47,748 nt of DNA, from assembly GCA_023230665.1 (NCBI GenBank), contig JALNWY010000004.1:1-47748 (forward strand). Direction: 5' to 3'. The translations under genes and the position numbers were made by a program. The notes under the pieces were generated by a model that had not been told where the DNA came from, ran no database searches, and was given only the letters and a program-made list of their open reading frames with translations. Positions 1 to 8,183 of this stretch are shown piece by piece. The stretch is from Deltaproteobacteria bacterium (GTDB lineage: Bacteria; Desulfobacterota; Desulfomonilia; UBA1062). Numbering within the stretch: the first letter of the stretch is position 1; the number at the start of each line of letters is the position of its first letter.

Positions 1-7
1 AATCATC

Positions 8-36
8 TTGACTGGAATGACACGCTGTTCTATGAA
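8..36 (+). promoter_or_regulatory. Sigma-70-like promoter of the tetR-RND operon
   Basis: A -35 box TTGACT (8-13) and a -10 box TATGAA (31-36) are separated by exactly 17 bases. This predicts a start near position 43 and a leader of about 40 bases before the tetR ATG at 83. No second comparable promoter was seen before the pump genes, so all three genes probably share this one. Box quality is judged by eye. Confidence 0.6.
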
Positions 37-54
37 ATGACATCGCGTTCATTT
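15..54. promoter_or_regulatory. Tandem 20-bp operator-like repeat over the tetR promoter
   Basis: Two adjacent 20-base units, 15-34 and 35-54, share the core AATGACA at the same place and a GTTC block near the end (13 of 20 positions identical). The second unit is also an inverted repeat, AAATGA-N8-TCATTT. The first unit fills the promoter spacer and -10 box and the second covers the predicted transcription start, which suits autorepression by the TetR protein encoded just downstream. Binding is inferred. Confidence 0.5.
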
Positions 55-82
55 TCGCGTATATGTTTCTTGAGGAAATCAC

Positions 83-724
83 ATGCAGAACGAATATGTT
101 GTGAGACGTAGAAAGCAGCCTTCCCGGCGCGAAAGGGAGAAGGCCCGGCAGCGGCGGGGTATGCTGGATGCTGCGCTGATCCTGTTCTCGGAGAAAGGCT
201 ATCACAATGTCACCATGCATGAGATCGCCTCGAAGGCGGAGTTCGCCATCGGCACGCTGTATAAGTTCTTCAAGAACAAGGAAGATCTCTACAAGGCCCT
301 CATCCTTGAAAAGACCGATGCCTTTCATGCGGCCATTGTCGGGGCGATCGAGGAGAAGGATGACGAGGTGGATCGCCTGATGAATTATATCAGGGTCAAG
401 GGCGAGATCTTCCGTGCTCATGTGCCCCTAATCCGGCTCTACTTCTCCGAGAAATACGGAGAGAGCTTCGACCTCATGGCAGAGCTGAGCGCCCGGATCA
501 GGCAGGTCCACGAGGAGGCTCTCAATGTCCTGGCCGGTGTCTTCGAGAGCGGAATGCGGAAAAACCGGTTCAGGAGGATCGCCCACCCTCACGCACTCGC
601 CGTGGCGCTCGACGGGATCACTACGGCCTTTCTCTTCCGGTGGCTCGACGAACCTGAGGATCAGACCTTTCCGGAAGATCCCGAAGCGATCCTCAATATC
701 CTGTTGAAAGGTCTGGTGGAGTGA
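83..724 (+). CDS. TetR/AcrR-family transcriptional repressor of an RND efflux operon
   Basis: A 213-residue one-component regulator. The N-terminal TetR DNA-binding domain lies at about residues 27-73 and reads in the family style: an AALILFSEKGY helix, the recognition region TMHEIASKAEFAIGTLYKFF, then NKEDLY. The remaining ~140 residues are the variable ligand-binding, dimerisation part. The ATG at 83 has GAGG seven bases upstream. The gene opens an operon with a periplasmic adaptor and an RND pump, the usual layout of a local efflux repressor that is released by a pump substrate. Its basic N-terminus (RRRKQPSRRERE) is typical of the family. The inducer cannot be read from the sequence. The tandem repeat at 15-54 is the natural candidate operator. 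Confidence 0.9.
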   Translation: MQNEYVVRRRKQPSRREREKARQRRGMLDAALILFSEKGYHNVTMHEIASKAEFAIGTLYKFFKNKEDLYKALILEKTDAFHAAIVGAIEEKDDEVDRLMNYIRVKGEIFRAHVPLIRLYFSEKYGESFDLMAELSARIRQVHEEALNVLAGVFESGMRKNRFRRIAHPHALAVALDGITTAFLFRWLDEPEDQTFPEDPEAILNILLKGLVE

Positions 725-789
725 CCATGTATCAATGGAGCCCGTGTTTTTGGGCATGTGTACCCCAGAAAGAACATTGGAGGAATGTG

Positions 790-1992
790 ATGAACCCTTG
801 TGCTGAACCTGTCCGGAATGCCCGGCTCTGTATCTTGACCATTGCGGTTTTCGCCCTGCTCATCGGCGCATGCGACCGGCAGCAGACACAAACATCACCC
901 CCCGCGCCCGAGGTGACGACCATCGAGGCAAAGGAACAGCAGCTAGAGCTGACCACCGAGCTGCCGGGGCGCACCTCCGCACACCTGATCGCAGAGGTCC
1001 GGCCTCAGGTGAGCGGCATCATCAAGAAACGTCATTTCAAAGAAGGTTCTTTCGTGAAGGAGGGCCAGCTTCTCTACCAGATCGATCCGGCACCCTTTCA
1101 GGCGGCATACGACAGTGCTGCGGCCTCGCTCGCTCGCGCCCAGGCAAACCTTCCCGCGCTGAAGTCGCGAGCCGTGCGGTACGGGGAGCTGCTTGCCGGT
1201 GGAGCGGTGAGCCAGCAGGACTTCGATGATGTGGACTCGATCTCCCGCCAGGCCCAGGCAGAGGTCGCCTATTGGGAGGCAGCAGTCGAATCGGCCCGGA
1301 TCAACCTGGGCTATACCAGGGTCACGGCCTCGATATCCGGTCGGATCGGCAAATCCAACATGACCGAAGGTGCGCTGGCAACCATGAACCAGCCGGTGCC
1401 GCTGGCAACCATCCAGCAGTTCGATCCGATCTACGTGGACGTTCCCCAGTCCACGGTCGACCTGCTTCGACTGAAGCACCGGATCGCAAGCGGCAGCCTC
1501 TCTGCCGAGGGAGAAAGCCAGAAAAAAGTCGGACTCATCCTGGAGGACGGCTCGGAATACCCCATCGAGGGCACCTTGGAGTTCCGCGATGTCACGGTCG
1601 ACCCCACCACCGGCACGATCACGCTGCGGGCAGTGTTTCCCAATCCCGACGATGTCCTGCTTCCGGGCATGTTTGTGCGCGCCGTGGTCAGGGAGGGAAT
1701 CGACAGGCAGGCCATCCTGATCCCCCAGAATGCCGTTTCGCGCGACCCTAAGGGCAACGCGCTGACGCTGGTGGTGGACGGTGACGGGGTCGTGCGACAG
1801 TGCCCGATCGAGATCGACCGGGCCATGGGCAACCAGTGGCTCGTCGCCTCAGGCCTCTGTGCCGGAGACCGGGTCATTGTCGAGGGAGCGCTCAAGGTGA
1901 GGCCGGGCATGCAGGTCAAGGCTATCCCTTCGGCCGGGGATGAGCTCCCCGTGGCGCACGCTGCAGCCTCCCCGGCACCGGTCTCGAACTGA
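790..1992 (+). CDS. RND efflux periplasmic adaptor lipoprotein (AcrA/MexA family)
   Basis: A 400-residue membrane-fusion protein that should bridge the inner-membrane pump encoded next to an outer-membrane channel. A GTG at 721 is open in frame, but the ATG at 790 is preferred: it has GGAGG six bases upstream and starts a lipoprotein signal peptide with lipobox LIGAC, placing the acylated cysteine at residue 28. After it come the beta-barrel and biotinyl-lipoyl segments (VRPQVSGIIKKRHFKEGSFVK), a coiled-coil hairpin (about residues 95-170) and the adaptor motif LLPGMFVRAVV. It lies 65 bases after tetR and 16 bases before the pump gene. Family assignment is firm; the substrate is unknown. Confidence 0.93.
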   Translation: MNPCAEPVRNARLCILTIAVFALLIGACDRQQTQTSPPAPEVTTIEAKEQQLELTTELPGRTSAHLIAEVRPQVSGIIKKRHFKEGSFVKEGQLLYQIDPAPFQAAYDSAAASLARAQANLPALKSRAVRYGELLAGGAVSQQDFDDVDSISRQAQAEVAYWEAAVESARINLGYTRVTASISGRIGKSNMTEGALATMNQPVPLATIQQFDPIYVDVPQSTVDLLRLKHRIASGSLSAEGESQKKVGLILEDGSEYPIEGTLEFRDVTVDPTTGTITLRAVFPNPDDVLLPGMFVRAVVREGIDRQAILIPQNAVSRDPKGNALTLVVDGDGVVRQCPIEIDRAMGNQWLVASGLCAGDRVIVEGALKVRPGMQVKAIPSAGDELPVAHAAASPAPVSN

Positions 1993-2008
1993 AGAGGAGA
2001 GAAACACC

Positions 2009-5000
2009 ATGCTTTCAAAATTCTTTCTCGACCGCCCGGTCTTTGCGTGGGTCATCGCCATCATCATCATGGCGGCAGGACTGCTCTCGATCTACGGCCT
2101 GCCCATCTCCCAGTACCCCGAGATGGCCCCGCCCTCCATCACTATCTACACCTCCTATCCGGGCTCCTCGGCAGAGACCGTTGAGAACAGCGTGACCCAG
2201 GTCATCGAGCAGCGGATGACCGGCCTGGACAGGCTGCTGTACATGTCCGCATCGAGCGACTCGTCAGGCAGCTCGCGCATAGAGCTCACCTTTGCCCCGG
2301 GCACGAACCCGGACGTCGCGTGGTCCCAGGTCCAAAACAAGGTGCAGTCGAGCCTTTCGAGCCTTCCCGACGTGGTGAGGGACCAGGGCGTGAACGTGGT
2401 CAAATCCACCCACAACTACCTGATGATCATGGCCCTGATCTCTGAGACCGGCAGCATGGACGGCACGGACTTAAGAGACTTCGCCAAGTCGAACCTGGAG
2501 CGGGTCCTGGCGCGCGTGCCCGGCGTGGGCGAGGTGGAAATATTCGGCGGCGGGTATGCCATGCGCGTATGGCTCAATCCGGATAAGCTCACCGACTACC
2601 GCCTGACAGTCGAGGACGTGATCGCTGCGATCAAAGCCTACAATGTCGAGGTCTCGGCAGGCCAGTTCGGCGGGGTCCCGTCCGTGGAGGGCCAGCGGCT
2701 GAACGCCTCCATCGTAGTCCAGAACATGCTCTCGACCCCCGACGAGTTCGCCGCGATCCCCATACGCACCAACCCGGACGGGTCGATCGTGCGGATCGGC
2801 GATGTGGGCCGCACCGAGCTGGGCACCGAGATCTACGACATCGAGGGCGCGTACAACGGAAAACCTGCTGCAGGCATCGCCATCCGCCAGGCCTCGGGCA
2901 CCAACGCCCTGGACACTGCGGATGCAGTCAAGGCCAAGATGGAGGAGATGAGCCGGTTCTTTCCGGAAGGGCTCAAGGTCGTCTATCCCCACGACACCAC
3001 CCTGTTCATCCAGGTGGCCATCATGGAGGTGGTGCGCACCCTGTTCGAGGCCATCGCGCTCGTGTTCCTGGTGATGTGGCTGTTCATGGGAAACTTGCGC
3101 GCAACCCTCATCCCGACCATCGCCGTGCCTGTGGTCATCCTGGGCACCTTCGCCGTGCTCGGGTTCTTCGGCTTCTCCATCAACATGCTCACCATGTTTG
3201 CCATGGTGCTGGCGATCGGGCTTCTGGTCGATGACGCCATCGTGGTGGTGGAGAACGTGGAGCGGATCATGACCGAGGAGGGACTGCCTCCCAAGGAGGC
3301 CACGGCCAAGTCCATGGAGCAGATCACCAGCGCACTCATCGGCATCGGGCTGGTGCTCTCTGCCGTGTTCGGCCCCATGGCGTTCTTCCCGGGCTCCACC
3401 GGCGTTATCTACCGCCAGTTTTCCATCACCATCATCTCGGCCATGCTGCTCTCCGTGGTCGTGGCCCTGATCCTGACCCCGGTCCTGTGCGCCTCGCTCC
3501 TCAAGCAGGTGAAGGCCGGGCACGAGCCGGCGGATAATGCGATCTTCTTCCTGAGGCCGTTCTTCCGGTGGTTTGACCGCATGTTCTTCGGCTTCAGAGA
3601 TCAGTACATGAGGCTGGTGGGCCACTCCCTTTCCCGAAAAAAACGCTACCTGGCCGTGTTTCTGGTGATCGTGGGCGTTATGGGGCTGTTGTTCCTGCGC
3701 ATGCCCACCTCCTATCTGCCGGACGAGGACCAGGGCGGCCTGCTCGCCCAGGTGATCATGCCCACGGGCGCGACCCTGGAGCAGACCGGGATGGTCACCA
3801 GAGAGATCGAGCGCTATTTCAAGGAGCACGAGCAGGAGGCCGTGGAATCCACCATGACCATCACGGGCGTGGGATTTTCCGGCAGGGCCCAGAACCAGGG
3901 CATGGTATTCATCAAGCTCAAAGACTGGGACGAGCGCGACCGTGACGACCTGAGTGTCAAGGCGATCGCGCAGCGGGCCACGGGCTCCCTTTCAGGCATC
4001 AGGAACGCCATGGTCTTCGTGTTTCAGCCGCCGGCCGTGCCCGAACTGGGCATGGCCGAGGGGTTCGACTTCCAGCTCCTGGACCGGGGGGGGCTGGGGC
4101 ACCAGAAGCTCATGGAGGCGCAGAATCAGCTGCTGGCAATCGCTGCGCAGGACCCGAGGACCACCTCGGTGAGGCCCAACAGCATGGCCGACGTGCCCGA
4201 ATACCGCATCGACATCGACTGGGACAAGGCCGGGGCCCTGGGGGTCCCTATCAGCTCCATCCACCGGAGTCTGTCCGCTTCCTTCGGCGGATCCTTTGTG
4301 AACGACTTTGTCCACAACGGCCGGGTGAAGCGGGTGTACGTACAGGCAGACGCGCCCTACCGCATGCTGCCCGGAGACCTGGATAAGCTCTATGTGCGCA
4401 ACGCATCGGGCGGCATGGTACCCTTCTCCTCCTTCGCCTCGGGCCGGTGGATTTCAGGCCCTCCCAAGCTGGCGCGGTTCAACGGCTTTCCCTCCATCAA
4501 TATCTGGGGGCAGCCGACGCCCGGGACGAGCTCGGGCGAGGCCATGCAGGCCATGGAAGAGGCGGTGGAGAAGCTGCCCCAGGGCATCGGCTATGACTGG
4601 ACCGGCCTTTCCTACCAGGAGCGGATGTCGAGCTCGCAGGCCCCTCTGCTCTACGCCTTTTCCGTGTTTGTGATCTTTCTGTGCCTTGCTGCGCTCTATG
4701 AGAGCTGGACCATCCCGATCTCGGTCCTGCTGGTGCTGCCGCTGGGGGTCATCGGCGGAATCATGGCATCGACCATGCGGGGGCTGGCCAATGACGTTTA
4801 CTTCCAGATCGGACTGCTCACTACGCTCGGCCTGACGACCAAGAACGCCATCCTGATCGTGCAATTCGCCAAGGGCGGGCTGAAAAGGGGCATGGGGCTC
4901 CTGGAGGCCACCCTGGAGGGCGCCAAGCTCCGGTTCCGGCCGATCCTCATGACTTCGCTGGCCTTCGGGTTCGGTGTGCTGCCCCTTGCCGTCACTACAG

Positions 5001-5188
5001 GCGCGGGGGCAGGCGCCATGAACGCCATCGGCACCAGCGTGCTGGGCGGGATGGTGAGCGCGACCGTCCTGGTGGTGATATTCTCGCCCCTGTTCTACGT
5101 GCTGGTCGAAAGGCTCTTCGGCAAGCACACCCGCAGCAGGCGGGCAGAGGAGGCTGACGCCGGATCGCTCAGCGAGGGCGCCCTGTGA
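2009..5188 (+). CDS. RND multidrug efflux pump, inner-membrane transporter (AcrB/HAE1 family)
   Basis: A 1059-residue proton-driven trimeric exporter of the hydrophobe/amphiphile class. The frame is open from 1940, but the ATG at 2009 has AGGAGA eight bases upstream and gives the canonical start MLSKFFLDRPVFAWVIAI. Visible landmarks are the first transmembrane helix, two large periplasmic loops, the paired proton-relay aspartates in GLLVDDAIVVVENVER of TM4, and the conserved lysine in LTTKNAILIVQFA of TM10. Length matches AcrB and MexB. Neither an outer-membrane factor nor another pump subunit follows; a terminator-like hairpin comes 46 bases after the stop, so the channel must be encoded elsewhere. 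Substrates cannot be predicted. Confidence 0.95.
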   Translation: MLSKFFLDRPVFAWVIAIIIMAAGLLSIYGLPISQYPEMAPPSITIYTSYPGSSAETVENSVTQVIEQRMTGLDRLLYMSASSDSSGSSRIELTFAPGTNPDVAWSQVQNKVQSSLSSLPDVVRDQGVNVVKSTHNYLMIMALISETGSMDGTDLRDFAKSNLERVLARVPGVGEVEIFGGGYAMRVWLNPDKLTDYRLTVEDVIAAIKAYNVEVSAGQFGGVPSVEGQRLNASIVVQNMLSTPDEFAAIPIRTNPDGSIVRIGDVGRTELGTEIYDIEGAYNGKPAAGIAIRQASGTNALDTADAVKAKMEEMSRFFPEGLKVVYPHDTTLFIQVAIMEVVRTLFEAIALVFLVMWLFMGNLRATLIPTIAVPVVILGTFAVLGFFGFSINMLTMFAMVLAIGLLVDDAIVVVENVERIMTEEGLPPKEATAKSMEQITSALIGIGLVLSAVFGPMAFFPGSTGVIYRQFSITIISAMLLSVVVALILTPVLCASLLKQVKAGHEPADNAIFFLRPFFRWFDRMFFGFRDQYMRLVGHSLSRKKRYLAVFLVIVGVMGLLFLRMPTSYLPDEDQGGLLAQVIMPTGATLEQTGMVTREIERYFKEHEQEAVESTMTITGVGFSGRAQNQGMVFIKLKDWDERDRDDLSVKAIAQRATGSLSGIRNAMVFVFQPPAVPELGMAEGFDFQLLDRGGLGHQKLMEAQNQLLAIAAQDPRTTSVRPNSMADVPEYRIDIDWDKAGALGVPISSIHRSLSASFGGSFVNDFVHNGRVKRVYVQADAPYRMLPGDLDKLYVRNASGGMVPFSSFASGRWISGPPKLARFNGFPSINIWGQPTPGTSSGEAMQAMEEAVEKLPQGIGYDWTGLSYQERMSSSQAPLLYAFSVFVIFLCLAALYESWTIPISVLLVLPLGVIGGIMASTMRGLANDVYFQIGLLTTLGLTTKNAILIVQFAKGGLKRGMGLLEATLEGAKLRFRPILMTSLAFGFGVLPLAVTTGAGAGAMNAIGTSVLGGMVSATVLVVIFSPLFYVLVERLFGKHTRSRRAEEADAGSLSEGAL

Positions 5189-5639
5189 CCGGAATCAACC
5201 GGAGAAAAACCGTAAAATCTTTTTGAAAAAGACCAGGGGCATGGCAGGCGTCACTGTCCTCCATGCCCCTTTAAAACCGCATCGTTCCAGCATTCCAGGG
5301 CTCAATATTGTGCTTGGATTTCCGGATGAACTATAGTATGTCTCACTGGTGACCGGTAAACAACGGCAGACGTGATCTGAGGCCGGCTCAATCCCGCAGA
5401 CGGGCGCGGCCGGGTTCGCGGACAGTGAGAAAACATCGCAGCAAAGAGAAAAGGCAGTACGGGTATTTCCTATCGTGTAACAATCCAGACAGTTCAAAGC
5501 GCAGGGGCCGCCACAGGGGTTATTCGACCATTCCCCTTTTATATGGATGCCCCAAAAGCGTCATGAGATACAAACAATAGTGTGCGGCCAGTGCGGGTGT
5601 CCTGCCCGCGCAGGTTTCAAACAAAAAAAGGAGCCATCA
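5189..5639. other. 451-bp intergenic region between the RND pump and the Rad52-like gene
   Basis: Apart from the terminator-like hairpin at 5235-5270 and a short near-palindrome TCTTTTTGAAAAAGA at 5218-5232, nothing recognisable was found. A minus-strand open frame of 100 codons (5195-5497) resembles no known family and has no ribosome-binding site. An in-frame ATG at 5547 could extend the next gene by 31 residues containing a CGQCGC motif, but the ATG at 5640 has the better translation signal. Confidence 0.6.
5235..5270 (+). terminator. Terminator-like hairpin after the RND operon
   Basis: A perfect 10-bp stem, AGGGGCATGG (5235-5244) with CCATGCCCCT (5261-5270), is extended inward by AGG/CCT pairing. 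Only a short T run (ending TTAAAA) follows, so intrinsic termination may be partial. Confidence 0.6.
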
Positions 5640-6398
5640 ATGCCAAAGTCAAAAGAAATCAATCTCTGTTTGCTCAAAGAGCCGTTCCCGCCCGAGGACA
5701 TCGAGTGGCGGGAACAGAGAAACGGGATAGACAGGCACGGAAGGCCGTGGGCCATGGTCCTGGCCTATGTCACGAACCGGGCCATCCAGAACCGGCTCGA
5801 TGCAGTCTGCGGGCTCGAGAACTGGAAGAACCAGTTCATCCCCGGCCCCAACGGCGGAGTGCTGTGCGGCATCTCAATCCGGATTGACGGAGAATGGGTG
5901 ACCAAGTGGGACGGCGCTGACAACACCGACATCGAGTCGGTCAAGGGCGGGCTCTCCGACGCCATGAAACGGGCCGCTGTCCAGTGGGGAATCGGCAGAT
6001 ATCTCTACAACCTGGAGGCGACCTTCGCGCAGATCGACGAGAACGGTTCGCACCGGGGCGTCGCATACGCGAGCGACAGCGACCGGAAGGCCCGGATGAA
6101 CCCGGTGTTTTTCCGGTGGAACCCCCCGGCGCTTCCCGACTGGGCCCTGCCGAAGCCTAAAAAGCAGTCCGAGGACGAGCCGCCCAAGACCGGGGGCGGG
6201 AAGAAAACCAAGTCAAGGTCCGGAGAAGAGACACATCCTATCACCGCAGGCGAGTGGAGCAAGCTCCAGGGCCTCATGAAGGACGCCGGGGTGAGCCCTG
6301 CCGATTTTCTCAAGAAGTGGAAGGCCTCTTCGCCCCGTGAGCTCCGACAGCACCTGATGCCCAAGTATGAGCAATGGGTGCAGGAAAAGGCGGCGTGA
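5640..6398 (+). CDS. Rad52/22-family single-strand annealing protein (phage type)
   Basis: A 252-residue protein resembling the Rad52/Rad22 double-strand-break repair family usually found in phages, which anneals complementary single strands. Features matching that family from memory are LKEPFPPEDIEWR at the N-terminus, LAYVTNRAIQNRLDAVCG with ENWKNQF, the core GGLSDAMKRAAVQWGIGRYLY, and the closing FRWNPPALPDWALP. A lysine-rich linker (KKQSEDEPPKTGGGKKTKS) and a ~55-residue helical tail follow. The ATG at 5640 has AGGAG six bases upstream. No exonuclease, SSB, integrase or other phage gene lies beside it, and its neighbours are an efflux operon and a kinase remnant. It may be a prophage relic or a domesticated repair gene. 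Confidence 0.82.
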   Translation: MPKSKEINLCLLKEPFPPEDIEWREQRNGIDRHGRPWAMVLAYVTNRAIQNRLDAVCGLENWKNQFIPGPNGGVLCGISIRIDGEWVTKWDGADNTDIESVKGGLSDAMKRAAVQWGIGRYLYNLEATFAQIDENGSHRGVAYASDSDRKARMNPVFFRWNPPALPDWALPKPKKQSEDEPPKTGGGKKTKSRSGEETHPITAGEWSKLQGLMKDAGVSPADFLKKWKASSPRELRQHLMPKYEQWVQEKAA

Positions 6399-6581
6399 CA
6401 CCCCTTTTCCTCTCCGGGGAAACAACGCCTTGCGGCGCATCACGAGGTGCCGCCTATTGGATATGATGAGGTCATGCACATGATGCACGCCAACGTCTGA
6501 CAACCACTCCTCGCTGAGGGTCCGGTACAGCCGGGCCCGCGTTTCTTTTCCGGCAAGGTTGCTGCTCTGACCAAAGGGATA

Positions 6582-6775
6582 TCAGCGCAGTCTCGATCTC
6601 TTTGCCTTGCCTGGATACAGGGTGAAGGTCGAACCCCATGGAGCCGGCTCTCCACGGATATACCGCCGTTGAGGTCGGTTGTGATCCGGCTGACCGTGGC
6701 CAGACTCAGGTCAGTGCCCTTATCCCGATCCTTGGTGGTGAAGAAGGCTTGGTACAAGGATATCGGAAACCTGTC
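6582..6775 (-). pseudogene. Decayed histidine-kinase ATPase (HATPase_c) C-terminal fragment
   Basis: Read on the minus strand, this stretch encodes AFFTTKDRDKGT followed by DLSLATVSRI and GGISVESRL, the unmistakable end of a sensor-kinase ATPase domain (family form: PFFTTK...GTGLGLA...GGxIxVxS). The glycine-rich box is damaged (GTDLSLA for GTGLGLA). After ESRLH the homology jumps frame at about 6636-6637, where one base is missing, and resumes as GSTFTLYPGKAKRS before a TGA at 6582-6584. No start, dimerisation helix, sensor or full ATP pocket precedes it, although weak kinase-like residues may extend to about 6840. The rest of 6399-7012 contains nothing I recognise. It is a remnant, not a functional gene. 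Confidence 0.72.
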
Positions 6776-7012
6776 TTCTCTTTTTTCCTTGGCATGGTTT
6801 CGCTCTCGCCCGCGTCCTCCAGCCTGACAGGGCGGAACATAAAAGAAAACAAAGGCTTGCCTTTATATCTTCCCTCGTGATAAGGATGGGTGAAAAAATA
6901 GCTGTTTATGCTTTTTCATGCCGGTCCCGGCTTTGCCCGCTGTTCCGGGTCGCATAGCAGGGTTCGCCCGCGGCATCGAAAAAGATAGAGCATGCACAGG
7001 TGAAGGGCTTTC

Positions 7013-7963
7013 ATGAGGAGCGTGAGAACCGGCATCACGACCATCGGGATATTATTCCTGATCCATCTCTCTGTCCTGAGCGCTGCAGACTTCGACCACC
7101 GCGTACTCTTCGAGGTGGGCTCGCTGTGGGGAGAAACCACATACGAGATCACCCCTGATGATGGGATAAGCCGTCTGAGCTGGCCCATGGACATGCGGCT
7201 TCTGGGGGCCGGCTATACTCTCACCTATCGTGACTTCATCGAAGCGGAGTTCCGGATCCAGGCATCATCCTGGAACGAGAGCGCACATTTCATGGAAGAC
7301 TGCGACTGGATCAATGAATCGCGGGATCCTGCCTGGGTTCCTTATGGCGCGCTGGACATCTATTCCCGGAGCACCGTGGATTCCAAGGCATTTCTGCTCG
7401 GATCGAATGTGAGGATCTTTCCTCTCTCGCTGCCTCCCGTCTCCTTCGGGTTTGTAGGGGGGCTCCACTACCAGGAGGCGGATTTCAAGGCGTATGACAC
7501 AAGGCAGATCGGATACAACTCGTGGCGCAACTATACCGGCAGTGTATCGGGTCCAGCAGCCACCTATACCGTGGAATACCGGTTCGCCCATATCGGAGCC
7601 GCCTTGAGGATTCACGCGGACAGGAGGATCTACCTTGCGCTGGACACCTCGTATATCCCCTATGCCAGGGCCGAGGACGAAGACAACCACCTCAGAAGGA
7701 TGCGGGTCTCCCGGAGCGAGTGCACAGGATTCGGAAGGATGTTCTCCCTGTCCATGCAGTATTTCTTCACCAACACCTGGTATGCGTCCACCACCTGCTC
7801 GGGGCTGCGCATCAAGACGAGCGGGGACCAGGTGCAGTACTGGTACGGAAACGACCCAGCCACCCAGACCTTTGATGAAACCGGCCGCGGCTTGGCCGGC
7901 ATCGACGCGGAGATCGAGCAGGAGACTTTCCACGTGGGCTTAGGGCTCGGCTGCAGGTTCTAA
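7013..7963 (+). CDS. Omptin-family outer-membrane protease
   Basis: A 316-residue beta-barrel protein with a signal peptide (cleavage likely after VLSA, residue 24) and a terminal phenylalanine, typical of outer-membrane barrels. It aligns by eye with OmpT/Pla. The GISRLSWPMD strand matches the SQLDWK region, FMEDCDWINE matches MVDQDWMD and supplies the aspartate pair (D96, D98), and EDEDNHLRR matches DNDEHYD and supplies the Asp-His pair (D224, H226). All four catalytic residues of the family are therefore present. Omptins cleave surface or external peptides, usually near basic residues, and need lipopolysaccharide for activity; the substrate here is unknown. The ribosome-binding site is weak (GAAGGG). 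It stands alone, between the kinase remnant and the housekeeping run. Confidence 0.82.
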   Translation: MRSVRTGITTIGILFLIHLSVLSAADFDHRVLFEVGSLWGETTYEITPDDGISRLSWPMDMRLLGAGYTLTYRDFIEAEFRIQASSWNESAHFMEDCDWINESRDPAWVPYGALDIYSRSTVDSKAFLLGSNVRIFPLSLPPVSFGFVGGLHYQEADFKAYDTRQIGYNSWRNYTGSVSGPAATYTVEYRFAHIGAALRIHADRRIYLALDTSYIPYARAEDEDNHLRRMRVSRSECTGFGRMFSLSMQYFFTNTWYASTTCSGLRIKTSGDQVQYWYGNDPATQTFDETGRGLAGIDAEIEQETFHVGLGLGCRF

Positions 7964-8121
7964 TACTACAGGAGTAATCAAAGAAGTACCCCAGGCAATC
8001 GCCGGACTCTTCCATTGTAAAGCCACCAGGGCATTGGCTCGGCCTATAGCAGTTTACTACTGTAGCACTAACTATGAGTTTGTCCGCACACCCGCGCCGC
8101 CAGGTGGATGGGAGATCCGCA

Positions 8122-8151
8122 TTGACAGAACCACTGGTTCGTTACTATATG
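8122..8151 (+). promoter_or_regulatory. Candidate promoter of the TPR protein-ftsH operon
   Basis: A perfect -35 box TTGACA (8122-8127) and TATATG (8146-8151) are separated by 18 bases, about 33 bases before the start codon at 8184. The -10 box matches at four of six positions. Confidence 0.45.
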
Positions 8152-8183
8152 GTATGTATCCTATATCAAGAGGAGAATTGCCC

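Noticed and set aside
2471..3829. Long open frame antisense to the RND pump gene
   Set aside because: Its translation is His/Gly/Glu-rich low complexity, as expected opposite a GC-rich gene, with no family resemblance. The pump on the plus strand is unambiguous.
5195..5497. 100-codon minus-strand frame after the RND pump
   Set aside because: No ribosome-binding site or family resemblance, and it runs through the terminator hairpin of the RND operon.
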